Assembly: GCA_016794025.1 (NCBI GenBank)
Contig: JAEUKX010000052.1
Coordinates: 1-38,577 of the forward strand
Direction of reading: 5' to 3'
DNA length: 38,577 nucleotides
Source: Rhodospirillales bacterium
GTDB taxonomy: Bacteria; Pseudomonadota; Alphaproteobacteria; CACIAM-22H2
The notes under the pieces were generated by a model. That model was given only the letters and a program-made list of their open reading frames with translations, searched no databases and was not told where the DNA came from. Made by a program: the position numbers and the translations under genes. This document shows, piece after piece, positions 18,155-26,146 of this stretch; within the stretch, counting starts at the first letter, position 1; each line of letters starts with the position of its first letter.

Positions 18155-19389
18155 CCCTGCCGCGCGTCGTCAGTCTCGGCTGCCGGCTCAACGCGGCCGA
18201 GGCGGCAACGATCGAAGCCATCCTTCGCGAGGCCGGCGACGAGAGCACGCTGGTGGTCAACACCTGCGCGGTCACGCGCGAGGCGGAACGCGACTCGATG
18301 GCGACCATCCGCCGCCTGCATCGTGAAAATCCAGGCCGGCGGATCGTGGTGACCGGCTGCGCCGCCCAGCTGGATCCTTCCCGGTTTGCGTCACTCGACG
18401 GTGTCGATGCGGTCGTCGGCAACCGCGACAAGCTTTCGGCCGATGTCTGGCAGGTGGGCGCAGCCCGCTTCGGCGACGTGATGGAACCCCAGCCGTTCGT
18501 TCCCGCGGATATCGGCCTTTCCGAAAGCCGCACGCGTGCCTTCATCGAAATCCAGCAGGGCTGCGATCATCGCTGCACCTTCTGCGTCATTCCGTTCGCG
18601 CGCGGACCGTCGCGTTCGCTGCGGCCGGAAGACGCGGTCGCGCGCGTCCGGCGCGCCGTCGAGGCCGGCAGGCGGGAAGTCGTGCTGACCGGCGTCGACC
18701 TGACGTCGTGGGGCGGCGATCTGCCGGACCGGGCGTGTCTGGGCGACCTGTGCGCGCGGATCCTTGCCGAAGTTCCCACACTGGCGCGCCTGCGACTGTC
18801 GTCGATCGATCCGGCGGCGATCGACGAGCGTCTTTTCGCGCTGTTCGCCGAAGAGCCGCGCCTTGCCCCCTTCCTGCATCTGTCGATCCAGTCGGGCGAC
18901 GACCTGATCCTGAAACGGATGCGCAGGCGCCACAGCCGCCGTCAGGTGCTGGAGGTCGTGGCGCGCGTGCGCGACGCGCGACCGGGCATTGCCGTCGCCG
19001 CCGACCTGATCGCGGGCTTCCCTACCGAAAGCGACGCGGCCTTCGGCAATACGCTTGCCCTCGTGTCGGACATGGGGCTCGCGTCCGTGCATGCCTTTGC
19101 CTACTCGTCTCGGCCCGGAACGGCCGCCGCGCGCATGCCGCCGCTACCGGCCGGTGTCGTTCAGGCGCGTGCCGCGCACCTGCGCGCAGCCGGCGAGGCG
19201 GCCCGCGCGCGCTATCTCGACGGACGGATCGGCGATATGGCCGAGGTGCTTGTCGAAAAATCGGGTGCGGACGGGCTCGATGCACAGGGCACGCGCGTGC
19301 GTCTTGCGGCGAGCCACATGCGCGGCGCGATCGTCTCCGCCAGGGTTACGGCACGCGACGGGATGCATCTTCTGGCGGAGGCGGCATGA
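18151..19389 (+). CDS. mtaB: tRNA (N6-threonylcarbamoyladenosine-37-C2)-methylthiotransferase MtaB
   Basis: A 412-residue radical-SAM methylthiotransferase that turns t6A37 into ms2t6A37 in tRNAs reading ANN codons. The N-terminal MTTase domain supplies three cluster Cys residues (LGCRLN, NTCAVT, TGCAAQ). The radical SAM motif is GCDHRCTFC (CxxxCxxC). QSGDDLILKRMRRRH and AADLIAGFPTE follow, and a C-terminal TRAM-like domain begins near RYLDGRIGDMAEVLVE. The short size and GCRLN start indicate MtaB rather than MiaB or RimO. The start overlaps the dapF stop, and the stop overlaps ftsY (ATGA at 19386-19389). The upstream part of the open frame (from 17932) is a shadow of dapF. Confidence 0.93.
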   Translation: MTLPRVVSLGCRLNAAEAATIEAILREAGDESTLVVNTCAVTREAERDSMATIRRLHRENPGRRIVVTGCAAQLDPSRFASLDGVDAVVGNRDKLSADVWQVGAARFGDVMEPQPFVPADIGLSESRTRAFIEIQQGCDHRCTFCVIPFARGPSRSLRPEDAVARVRRAVEAGRREVVLTGVDLTSWGGDLPDRACLGDLCARILAEVPTLARLRLSSIDPAAIDERLFALFAEEPRLAPFLHLSIQSGDDLILKRMRRRHSRRQVLEVVARVRDARPGIAVAADLIAGFPTESDAAFGNTLALVSDMGLASVHAFAYSSRPGTAAARMPPLPAGVVQARAAHLRAAGEAARARYLDGRIGDMAEVLVEKSGADGLDAQGTRVRLAASHMRGAIVSARVTARDGMHLLAEAA

Positions 19390-20303
19390 GTTGGCTTGCA
19401 CGCCTCAAGGACGGTCTGCGCAAATCATCCGGCAGGCTTGTCGAGGGGATCGGACGCGCGCTCAATATCGGCCGGCTCGATGCGGCATCGCTCGACGCGC
19501 TCGAAGAAGCGCTGATCGAAGCCGATCTTGGCCCGGCGGTTGCGACAAGGCTGGTCGACGGCCTGCGTGCACGCAAACTGCCGGCAGATACCTCCGAACT
19601 CGAGGTACGCCGGTTTCTTGCCGAGGATATCGCGAAGATCCTGGCACCTGTCGCAAGGGTCTGGGCGCCCGATCCCGGCCGCCGTCCGCATGTCGTGCTC
19701 GTCGTCGGCGTCAACGGCAGCGGCAAGACGACGACAATCGGCAAGATCGCATCGACGCTGAAGGCGCAGGGCAAGTCCGTCATGCTTGCGGCCGGCGACA
19801 CGTTCCGTGCCGCGGCCGTGCGCCAGCTCGAGATCTGGGGCGAACGCACCGGCGTTCCCGTGATAACGGCACGCGAAGGCGGCGATCCGGCCGCACTTGC
19901 GTTCGAGGCGCTTGAAAAGGCGCGCGCCGCGGGCTGCGATGTGCTGCTCATCGATACGGCGGGCCGGCTTCACAACAAGGCCGACCTGATGGACGAACTG
20001 AAGAAGATCGTGCGCGTTCTCAAGAAGCTCGACGCCGACGCGCCGCACGACACGATGCTCGTTCTCGATGCGACGATCGGCCAGAACGCGCTCCAGCAGG
20101 TCGAGACCTTCAAGAACATGGTCGATGTCGGTGCGCTCGTCGTGACCAAGCTCGACGGCAGTGCCAAGGGCGGCGTCCTGGTCGCGATCGCGAATCGATT
20201 CGCGACTCCGACGGTGCTGATCGGCGTTGGAGAGGGTGTCGACGACCTTCGCGCGTTCGATGCGGAAAGTTTTTCGAAGGGCCTTCTCGACATCGATGTG
20301 TGA
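19386..20303 (+). CDS. ftsY: signal recognition particle receptor FtsY
   Basis: A 305-residue SRP-receptor GTPase that docks Ffh-ribosome complexes at the inner membrane. The protein is short: it begins directly with the amphipathic helix MSWLARLKDGLRKSSGRL and lacks the long acidic A domain of E. coli FtsY. GTPase motifs are GVNGSGKTTTIGK, DTFRAAAVRQLE, DTAGRLHNKADLM and TKLDGSAKGG, ending with IGVGEGVDDLRAFD. The start overlaps the mtaB stop. No intrinsic terminator is evident after the TGA at 20303. Confidence 0.96.
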   Translation: MSWLARLKDGLRKSSGRLVEGIGRALNIGRLDAASLDALEEALIEADLGPAVATRLVDGLRARKLPADTSELEVRRFLAEDIAKILAPVARVWAPDPGRRPHVVLVVGVNGSGKTTTIGKIASTLKAQGKSVMLAAGDTFRAAAVRQLEIWGERTGVPVITAREGGDPAALAFEALEKARAAGCDVLLIDTAGRLHNKADLMDELKKIVRVLKKLDADAPHDTMLVLDATIGQNALQQVETFKNMVDVGALVVTKLDGSAKGGVLVAIANRFATPTVLIGVGEGVDDLRAFDAESFSKGLLDIDV

Positions 20304-20654
20304 TGCGCGCGCGCGATTTCCGGATGCGTGTGCGCGATTCATCGACACGCGAATTGTCTCGATTTTATCAGGGTTTTTTCGCGGTCGTTCACTAGCGCTA
20401 GAAGCAGTTTGCACGACTCCCGCAAGCCAATGGGTCGACCGCTAACGATAGTGGAGTTGCGGTTGTCAACCCCCCTCATATTGAATTTCCTTGACATGCC
20501 CTTGTTCAAAATGATGTTCTAGCCACGTTCGGATCGTTCCAGGGAGGGCTCCAACTCCGCCGGAGGTCAAAAGGGTCGGGACAGTCACCCGACTCCGCTC
20601 AGGCTTCAGGCGCGCCTTTCCCGGTCCGACACCATCGGAAACAAGGAGTCAATC
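20304..20654 (+). other. non-coding region after ftsY: possible transcript end, promoter and structured leader
   Basis: A 351-bp stretch. After ftsY there is a GC stem (GCGCGCGC/GTGTGCGC with G-U pairs) without a U-run, a T-run (GGTTTTTTCG near 20371), the perfect palindrome CTAGCGCTAG (20392-20401) and the inverted repeat GGTTGTCAACC (20461-20471). Next comes CTTGACA at 20490-20496. The ~130-nt leader before ATG 20655 contains GGAGGG and GGAGGT (around 20543-20566), an 8-bp hairpin GGGTCGGG/CCCGACTC (20573-20580 with 20588-20595, one G-U) and a 5-bp hairpin TCCGA/TCGGA (20625-20639). The leader could be a structured RNA in its own right. Confidence 0.55.
20490..20519 (+). promoter_or_regulatory. 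candidate promoter of the Lys/Ala micropeptide unit
   Basis: CTTGACA carries a consensus -35 hexamer (20491-20496). At 17 nt spacing the hexamer is ATGTTC (20514-20519), a weak -10. The inverted repeat GGTTGTCAACC sits about 20 bp upstream of the -35 and could be an operator. The position fits a short independent transcript ending at the terminator at 20728-20767. Confidence 0.45.
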
Positions 20655-20705
20655 ATGGCTGCGAAGAAGAAGGCGAAGAAGAAGGCCGCTAAGAAGAAGA
20701 AGTAA
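20655..20705 (+). CDS. 16-residue lysine/alanine micropeptide
   Basis: An unusually small frame: ATG 20655 to TAA 20705, encoding MAAKKKAKKKAAKKKK (11 Lys, 4 Ala). A near-ideal Shine-Dalgarno AAGGAG (20643-20648) lies 6 nt upstream of the ATG. A strong terminator begins 23 bp after the stop, so the frame sits in its own ~270-nt unit. The sequence resembles the AAKK repeats of histone H1-like tails and of Lys-rich nucleoid or ribosome-associated proteins, so nucleic-acid binding is plausible but unproven. The long structured leader also allows a dual-function small RNA. Lysines are mostly AAG, matching the G+C-rich codon use. Confidence 0.6.
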   Translation: MAAKKKAKKKAAKKKK

Positions 20706-20727
20706 GCGGTTTTCGCTCGGTGCATTT

Positions 20728-20767
20728 GGGGGCGCGGGGGTTCTTCTCCCGCGCCCCTTCTGCTTTT
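20728..20767 (+). terminator. intrinsic terminator after the micropeptide
   Basis: GGGGCGCGGG (20729-20738) pairs perfectly over 10 bp with CCCGCGCCCC (20748-20757) around a 9-nt loop, followed by TTCTGCTTTTT. This is one of the two clear intrinsic terminators in the window. Confidence 0.85.
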
Positions 20768-20841
20768 TGGGACCCGCTGCCGCCGCCTTCCATTACAATT
20801 GCGTGTCACGGCGAGTCGCGCGCGTGGCCTGCGGGGGGAAA

Positions 20842-21699
20842 TTGGAAAAAGTCGATCCATCGGTCGCGGGGCTTGTCCTGCTCGCGGCCCTGATGCACGC
20901 GTCCTGGAACGCCGTCGTCAAATCCGATCCCGACCGCCTCGCCTCGTTTGGCCTTGTCATGCTTGCCGGCTGCATCTTCGGGGTCGTGATGGCGCCTTTC
21001 GTGCCCATGCCCGCCCCGGAAGCGTGGCCTTACCTGATCGCTTCGGTCCTGATCCACGTCTTCTATTACGTGTTCCTGCTGCGCGCCTACGCGCATGGCG
21101 ATCTTTCGCTCGTCTACCCGATCGCAAGAGGCCTTGGACCGACGCTCGTCGCGGTCATGTCCGGCACGGTCGTGGGCGAATTCCTCAATTTCCGCGAATC
21201 GGTCGGCGTCTTGCTCGTGTCGCTGGGCATTGCCGGGCTCGCCTTCGGGCGCGGCATCCCGAATTTCTCCGAGCGCCGCGCGATCCTGCTTGCGGTCTGC
21301 ACGGGCGTGACGATCGCGGCCTATACGGTCGTTGACGGGCTGGGTGCGCGGCACTCGGGCAACGCGCTTTCCTACATCGTCTGGCTCAACCTGCTCGAAG
21401 GGCCATGGGTGTTCGTGTTCGCCATGTGGCGGCGCGGCCCGGCGATTTTCGACTACATACGTGTCTATTGGTGGCGCGGAACGGCCGGCGGCATCGTCGC
21501 GACGATCGGCTATGGCATCGCGATCTGGGCGGCAAGCCTTGGTGCGATCGCGCACGTCTCGGCCTTGCGCGAGACGTCCGTCCTTTTCGCGTCGCTGATG
21601 GGGACGTTCCTGCTGGGCGAACGGTTCGGCATGCTTCGGGTCGCCTCGGCCTTCGTGCTTGTCGCCGGGTTGCTGGCGATGAATTTCAGGATCGGCTGA
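20842..21699 (+). CDS. EamA/DMT family transporter
   Basis: A protein of about 285 residues with roughly ten hydrophobic helices in two EamA-like halves, the drug/metabolite transporter fold. The first half contains HASWNAVVKSD and YPIARGLGPTLVA; the second contains SALRETSVLFASLMGTFLLGERF, the typical EamA second-half signature. Substrate is unknown. No ATG precedes residue 42 of the open frame. TTG 20842, preceded by GGGGGGAAA, is the most likely start; GTG 20824 is an alternative. It is 4 bp upstream of the hydroxylase gene, so the two are probably co-transcribed. Confidence 0.8.
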   Translation: MEKVDPSVAGLVLLAALMHASWNAVVKSDPDRLASFGLVMLAGCIFGVVMAPFVPMPAPEAWPYLIASVLIHVFYYVFLLRAYAHGDLSLVYPIARGLGPTLVAVMSGTVVGEFLNFRESVGVLLVSLGIAGLAFGRGIPNFSERRAILLAVCTGVTIAAYTVVDGLGARHSGNALSYIVWLNLLEGPWVFVFAMWRRGPAIFDYIRVYWWRGTAGGIVATIGYGIAIWAASLGAIAHVSALRETSVLFASLMGTFLLGERFGMLRVASAFVLVAGLLAMNFRIG

Positions 21700-21703
21700 T
21701 CCG

Positions 21704-22495
21704 ATGAACGGCGAGGCGGCGCTCCGCTTCGGCGTCTTCTGCGGCCTTCTGGCCGTGATCGCGCTGTGGGAGGCGAGTGCCCCGCGTCGCGCCGATCCGC
21801 CGGACCGGCGAAGACGCTGGCCGGCAAATCTCGCCTTCGCGGTGCTCGGCACAATCGTTTCCCGTCTCGTGTTGCCGGGCGGGCTTGCCGCATTCGCCGC
21901 GGCCGGCGAAGTGCGGGGCTGGGGGCTGCTCGGGGCCGTCGCCCTGCCCGGATGGGCGGGATTCGCGCTCTCGCTCGTCCTGCTCGATCTGGCGATCTAT
22001 TTCCAGCACCGGATCTTCCACCGCGTCCCCCTGCTCTGGGCGCTGCACCGGATGCATCATTCCGACACCATGTTCGACGTTTCGACGGCCGTTCGTTTCC
22101 ATCCCGCCGAAATCGCGATTTCCCTCGCGATCAAGGCAGGAGTCGTGGCGCTGGTCGGCGCGCCGCCCGAAGCCGTTCTTGCGTTCGAGATCCTCCTGAA
22201 TGCCACGTCGCTGTTCAACCATGCGAACGCGCGCATGCCGGCAGCAGCGGAGGGGTTTGTCCGCCTGTTCGTCGTGACGCCGGACATGCACCGCATCCAC
22301 CATTCCGCGCGCCGCGAGGAGACGGACAGCAACTTCGGTTTCTGCGTCCCGTGGTGGGACCGGCTGTTCGGCACCTATACCGCCCGGCCCGCGGACGGTC
22401 AGGAAGGGCTCGTGATCGGCCTTGAAACGTTTCGCGATCGCGAAAGCCAGCGGCTTGTGCGGCTGCTGGTGCAGCCCTTCGCCCGCCCTCAGTAG
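21704..22495 (+). CDS. sterol desaturase / fatty acid hydroxylase family protein
   Basis: A 263-residue integral-membrane di-iron oxygenase. The His clusters are HRIFH, HRMHHSD and HRIHHS (the family pattern HxxxH, HxxHH, HxxHH), placed after membrane helices, with a further His-containing NHANAR segment. The C-terminal WDRLFGTY is also typical. Members hydroxylate or desaturate lipids, sterols, hopanoids or carotenoids; the substrate here cannot be read from sequence. It starts 4 bp after the EamA transporter gene. Its stop overlaps the convergent NUDIX gene by 7 bp (22489-22495). Confidence 0.85.
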   Translation: MNGEAALRFGVFCGLLAVIALWEASAPRRADPPDRRRRWPANLAFAVLGTIVSRLVLPGGLAAFAAAGEVRGWGLLGAVALPGWAGFALSLVLLDLAIYFQHRIFHRVPLLWALHRMHHSDTMFDVSTAVRFHPAEIAISLAIKAGVVALVGAPPEAVLAFEILLNATSLFNHANARMPAAAEGFVRLFVVTPDMHRIHHSARREETDSNFGFCVPWWDRLFGTYTARPADGQEGLVIGLETFRDRESQRLVRLLVQPFARPQ

Positions 22496-23028
22496 TCGCC
22501 CGTCTGCGCGGGCGGATTTCCGCCGACGGCAAAGCGCGGCGAATCGCCGACCTGCCGCCAGTGATCGAGCGCCCAACGCACGCTGGGAAAGGCGATGTCG
22601 TTCCACGGGATCTCGTCCCAGGCGAACAGCCGGACGTCCTGGCTTTCCGGCCCCGGCGAGAAATCGCCGTCGACGAGCCGCGCGCGGTAGATGAGCTGGA
22701 CCTGGCTCAGGCGCGGCACGGAATAGACGCCGAGGAGCGCGTCGATCGCGATCCGTGCGTTCGCCTCCTCCATCGCCTCGCGCGCGGCACCGGCCTCGGG
22801 CGTCTCGCCGAGTTCCAGATAGCCCGCCGGCAGCGTCCAGAAGCCGATTCGCGGCGCGATCGCGCGGCGGCAGAGCAGGACGCGGCCGTTCCAGAGCGGC
22901 ACCGCGCCGACCACGATCTTGGGATTGTCATATTGGATGAAGCCGCAATCCGCACAGACAAGCCGTTCGCGCGTATCCCCTTCGGGAACAGCACGCACGG
23001 ACGGGCCAATCGGTTTGGGATCGCTCAT
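22489..23028 (-). CDS. NUDIX hydrolase with N-terminal zinc-ribbon-like segment
   Basis: A 179-residue protein. A half zinc ribbon CADCGFIQYDNPK (about 25-37) precedes the NUDIX fold. The NUDIX box reads GYLELGETPEAG AAREAMEEAN, keeping the metal-binding REXXEE core with Asn in place of the final Gly. That Asn variant (EEANA) is common in the zinc-ribbon NUDIX group annotated as ADP-ribose or NADH pyrophosphatase-like. The likely reaction is cleavage of a nucleoside diphosphate linked to another group; exact substrate is unknown. Start ATG 23028; the frame extends further upstream without support. It ends inside the end of the hydroxylase gene on the other strand. Confidence 0.85.
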   Translation of the reverse strand: MSDPKPIGPSVRAVPEGDTRERLVCADCGFIQYDNPKIVVGAVPLWNGRVLLCRRAIAPRIGFWTLPAGYLELGETPEAGAAREAMEEANARIAIDALLGVYSVPRLSQVQLIYRARLVDGDFSPGPESQDVRLFAWDEIPWNDIAFPSVRWALDHWRQVGDSPRFAVGGNPPAQTGDY

Positions 23029-23086
23029 GACTGGCGGAATATTCGCGCCGCGCCACCCGGCGGCGCAAGCCTGCCAGCAGGATCGT

Positions 23087-23335
23087 TCAGATGACGAGAT
23101 CGACCAGCGAGCCGCGCGGAAGGACGCGCGAGGGCCGCGCATCCTCGGCGAAGTTCGCGGCGATCGCCTGCAGCGCTTCGGGAATGCCGCTTGCGCGCGC
23201 CGGGACGCCGCCCGACGATGGCGCGAACGATGACTGTCCGCCCCGCAGCTGGAAGGGCGCGCGTCCCGAGACGCGCGCGCTGTCGGGGCGCGGAAGCCCG
23301 CTTGCAATCGAAGGTGTGCCTGCCTGGATTTCCAT
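23087..23335 (-). CDS. small hypothetical protein (82 aa)
   Basis: A short frame starting at ATG 23335 (a TTG at 23353 is an alternative) and ending in PRGSLVDLVI. It has no signal peptide or membrane segment. It is rich in Ser, Gly, Ala and Pro in the first half, with a predicted helix (IPEALQAIAANFAEDA) near the end. Codon third positions are G/C-rich like real genes here, which supports coding. No clear Shine-Dalgarno. The start lies 26 bp from a CtrA-type box, so it may be cell-cycle or motility regulated. I do not recognise the family. Confidence 0.55.
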   Translation of the reverse strand: MEIQAGTPSIASGLPRPDSARVSGRAPFQLRGGQSSFAPSSGGVPARASGIPEALQAIAANFAEDARPSRVLPRGSLVDLVI

Positions 23336-23638
23336 CGGCAGCAATAGAAGCAAATTTGATTTAATTCTCCGTTAATTCCCGAATTGGGGCGGCGACATGC
23401 CTGCCGGAACGGCAGATGCGACGAAAAAGCCACGCATGCCGCAACACGAGTCGAAGAAACGCGCCGTTACATCGGACGTTTGGCAAATTGCAAATCGTCG
23501 CGCGAATATGTCACGCCTTCAGACCAAACGACGGGCAGCGTATGATGCGCGATTGGATTCGCGCCAATCCCAGAGTTAGACTTACTAATGGAATTCGGCA
23601 CGACTTGAGACACGAAGGACACCGGTGACGTTACGCCG
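23336..23638. other. divergent intergenic region with CtrA-type box
   Basis: A 303-bp spacer between the 82-aa gene (minus) and the DUF2336 gene (plus). The end near the small gene is AT-rich and holds the TTAA-N7-TTAA motif. A 60-codon frame at 23397-23579 lies inside but has neither a ribosome-binding site nor familiar composition, and is not called. GANTC sites (candidate CcrM methylation sites) occur at GAGTC near 23450 and GATTC near 23556. No terminator is seen. Confidence 0.5.
23361..23375. promoter_or_regulatory. CtrA-type binding box (TTAA-N7-TTAA)
   Basis: TTAA (23361-23364), seven bases (TTCTCCG), TTAA (23372-23375): an exact match to the core of the CtrA recognition sequence known from Caulobacter and other alphaproteobacteria. 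It sits between the divergent 82-aa and DUF2336 genes. TTAA-N7-TTAA is rare by chance in DNA of this composition. This window also encodes a CckA-type kinase, the upstream activator of CtrA. Confidence 0.55.
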
Positions 23639-24865
23639 ATGACGATCCCTTTCGACAGCGAACAGTTGCAGGGCCTGCTTATCCTGGCCCAGGACAAGCG
23701 CCCGGACGCACGCGCCAATCTCGCCACCCGCATGGGCGACATGATCCTCGGCAGCAATCTCGGCGCGATGTCCCCGCGCGAGCGCGAACTGGCCGAAGAG
23801 ATCCTCCAGCGGCTCCTCCACGATCTCGAGATGCCGATCCGGCGCGCACTCGCCGAGCGACTGGCGGCCGAAGGCGTCGCTCCGCGCCGGCTCATCATCC
23901 AGCTTGCCAACGACCGGATCGAGGTCGCCTGGCCTGTCCTGATCAAGTCGGAACTGCTCGACGACAGCGAGCTCCTCAACGTCGTCCGGACGCGCACGAT
24001 GCAGCACCGGATCGCCATCGCGCGGCGCGACCGAATCTCCGCCCCTGTCAGCGATGCGCTTGTCCGCCCGGGCGAACAGGACGTCGTGCGCGCCGTCCTC
24101 GAGAATGCCGGCGCGTCGATTGCCAACGAGACTTTCGAAACCCTCGTCGAGCATTCGCAGGCCGATTCGGACCTGCAGGAGCTGATCCTCAATCGCGAGG
24201 ATCTCGACCCGAAGCTGGCCGGACGGATGTATGGCTGGGTTTCCGAGGCGCTGCGGCGCTTCATCATCGAGAATTTCGAGATCGACCCCTTCCTGCTCGA
24301 CAAGGCGATCGGCGAGGCGATGGCGGAAGTCATGGCCGACCATGCGCGCGCGACGGCACTCAACGGATCGCTCCAGCGCATCCGCGTTGCCGTCGACCGG
24401 GATGACGTCAACGACCTGAAGCTGCTTCTTCCGCTCGCGCGCGCGGGCGAGCGCACGCTCATCGAGACGCTGTTCGCGAAGTTCGCGCGCGTGTCCGTGG
24501 CGACCGCGCGGCGCTGCCTTTACGAACAGGGCGGCCGGGCGCTCGCCGTGGCCTGCAAGGGCTGCCACGTCGACAAGCCGCTGTTCACGGAGTTCTTCAT
24601 CGCCATGCGCCAGCTTGGCGGCCCGGCGGGCGGCCTCGTCGATCCGGGCGAGCTGTTCGACGCGCTGTCATTCTACGACGTCGTCGACGACGAGACGGCC
24701 GAGGCGCGCGTTGCCGCCTGGCGGCGCGGCGAAACGCGCGGTCCGCTCGTGGACGAATCGATCGCTGCCAGCGAGGTCCCGCGCGAACCGATCGCGCCGG
24801 CCCCCGTGCGCACGATGCATGCGGGCAACAATCTTCGCCGCCGGCCGCTGAAGCGGCTGAACTGA
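23639..24865 (+). CDS. DUF2336 domain-containing protein
   Basis: A 408-residue, mostly helical cytoplasmic protein with no signal peptide or membrane segment. Conserved stretches include RMGDMILGSNLGAMSPRERE-type N-terminal sequence, LEMPIRRALAERLA, VLIKSELLDDSELL and a C-terminal helical half containing KGCHVDKPLFTEFF. This is the pattern of the alphaproteobacterial DUF2336 (PF10098) family of unknown biochemical function. HEAT-like helical pairs suggest a protein-interaction scaffold (inference). It is the only gene reading rightward from the CtrA-type box and ends 4 bp from convergent pgk. Confidence 0.8.
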   Translation: MTIPFDSEQLQGLLILAQDKRPDARANLATRMGDMILGSNLGAMSPRERELAEEILQRLLHDLEMPIRRALAERLAAEGVAPRRLIIQLANDRIEVAWPVLIKSELLDDSELLNVVRTRTMQHRIAIARRDRISAPVSDALVRPGEQDVVRAVLENAGASIANETFETLVEHSQADSDLQELILNREDLDPKLAGRMYGWVSEALRRFIIENFEIDPFLLDKAIGEAMAEVMADHARATALNGSLQRIRVAVDRDDVNDLKLLLPLARAGERTLIETLFAKFARVSVATARRCLYEQGGRALAVACKGCHVDKPLFTEFFIAMRQLGGPAGGLVDPGELFDALSFYDVVDDETAEARVAAWRRGETRGPLVDESIAASEVPREPIAPAPVRTMHAGNNLRRRPLKRLN

Positions 24866-24869
24866 TCCC

Positions 24870-26063
24870 TCAGCGCGCGGCCAGCGCCGCGACGCCCGGA
24901 AGCTCCTTGCCTTCGAGCCATTCGAGGAAGGCGCCGCCCGCCGTCGAGACGTAGCCGAACGAATCGACCGCGCCCGCCTTGGCGAGCGCCGCGACCGTAT
25001 CGCCGCCGCCCGCAACCGACATGAGCTTCCCGGCCTTCGTGCGTTCCGCCACGCCGCGGGCAAGGGCCGTCGTTCCGGCATCGAAAGGCGGATGCTCGAA
25101 CGCGCCCACCGGCCCGTTCCAGACCAGCGTGCGCGCGCCATCGAAAATGCGCAACGTCTCGGCAACCGACAGCGGGCCGATGTCGAGGATCATCTTGTCC
25201 GCCGGCACGCGGCCGATCGGCACCGTCTGGGCCCCGGCCGAATCCGTCAGCGCGCCCGCGACAACGGCATCGACCGGCAGGACGATCTGGCGGCCGGCGG
25301 CCTCGGCATCCGCCATGATCCGGCGCGCCGTTTCCGCCATGTCGGCCTCGCAAAGCGACCGGCCGACGGCGATGCCTTTCGCGTGCAGGAACGTGTTCGC
25401 CATGCCGCCGCCGATGGCAAGAATGTCGACGCGCTGTATCAGGTTGCCGATCAGGTCGAGCTTGGTCGAGATCTTCGATCCGCCGACGACCGCGGCGACC
25501 GGCCGCTGCGGCTGTTCCAGCGCCCTGGACAGCGCATCGAGTTCGGCCTGCATCAACAGGCCCGCCGCGCAGGGCAGCACGTGGGCGAGGCCCTCGGTCG
25601 AGGCATGCGCGCGATGGGCGCAGGAAAACGCGTCGTTCACGTAGAGATCGCCGAGTTCGGCCAGCGCCTTGACGAACGCGGTCTCGTTCTTCTCCTCGCC
25701 CTTGTGGAAGCGGAGATTCTCGAGAAGCGCGACCTCCCCCGGCTTCAGCGCGTCGACGACAGCCTTCGCGGCAGGGCCAATGCAGTCGTCAGCAAACGCG
25801 ACCTTCCGGCCCACTGCCTTGGCGAGCGGGGCGACGAGCGGCCGCAGCGACTGGCTTTCGTCGCGTCCCTTGGGCCGGCCGAAATGCGACAGCACGACAA
25901 CCCTGGCGCCCTTCCCCGCCAGCTGTGCGGCCGTGGGGGCGAACCGCTCGATTCGCGTGGCATCGCTAACTGCCCCGTCCTGCATGGGAACATTGAGGTC
26001 AGCGCGCACGAGCACGCGCTTGCCGGAAAAATCGAAATCGCCGAGGGTCTTGAATCGGTTCAT
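24870..26063 (-). CDS. pgk: phosphoglycerate kinase
   Basis: A 397-residue glycolytic/gluconeogenic kinase interconverting 1,3-bisphosphoglycerate and 3-phosphoglycerate with ATP. Signatures are [56 protein letters not shown] and [16 protein letters not shown] 26063 gives the family N-terminus [17 protein letters not shown]; the frame continues upstream without support. It is divergent from pyrF across an 83-bp spacer. No gap or fba gene adjoins it here. Confidence 0.96.
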   Translation of the reverse strand: MNRFKTLGDFDFSGKRVLVRADLNVPMQDGAVSDATRIERFAPTAAQLAGKGARVVVLSHFGRPKGRDESQSLRPLVAPLAKAVGRKVAFADDCIGPAAKAVVDALKPGEVALLENLRFHKGEEKNETAFVKALAELGDLYVNDAFSCAHRAHASTEGLAHVLPCAAGLLMQAELDALSRALEQPQRPVAAVVGGSKISTKLDLIGNLIQRVDILAIGGGMANTFLHAKGIAVGRSLCEADMAETARRIMADAEAAGRQIVLPVDAVVAGALTDSAGAQTVPIGRVPADKMILDIGPLSVAETLRIFDGARTLVWNGPVGAFEHPPFDAGTTALARGVAERTKAGKLMSVAGGGDTVAALAKAGAVDSFGYVSTAGGAFLEWLEGKELPGVAALAAR

Positions 26064-26146
26064 GGTGCGGGCAATCCTGCTGGCCGAACCGGATTCGGGG
26101 CGCCGGTTCCACTGCGCCTCTATCGCCCAACGGGAAGAACTTCGCA

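Noticed and set aside
20392..20401. Perfect palindrome CTAGCGCTAG as an operator or recombination site
   Set aside because: Too short and isolated; no partner copy or neighbouring integrase. Kept only as part of the region description.
20415..20650. Three GANTC (CcrM) sites around the micropeptide unit as evidence of methylation control
   Set aside because: The number is not clearly above what base composition would give by chance in ~240 bp.
23397..23579. 60-codon frame in the divergent spacer before the DUF2336 gene
   Set aside because: No Shine-Dalgarno, no recognisable features, mixed codon use, and located in a probable promoter region.
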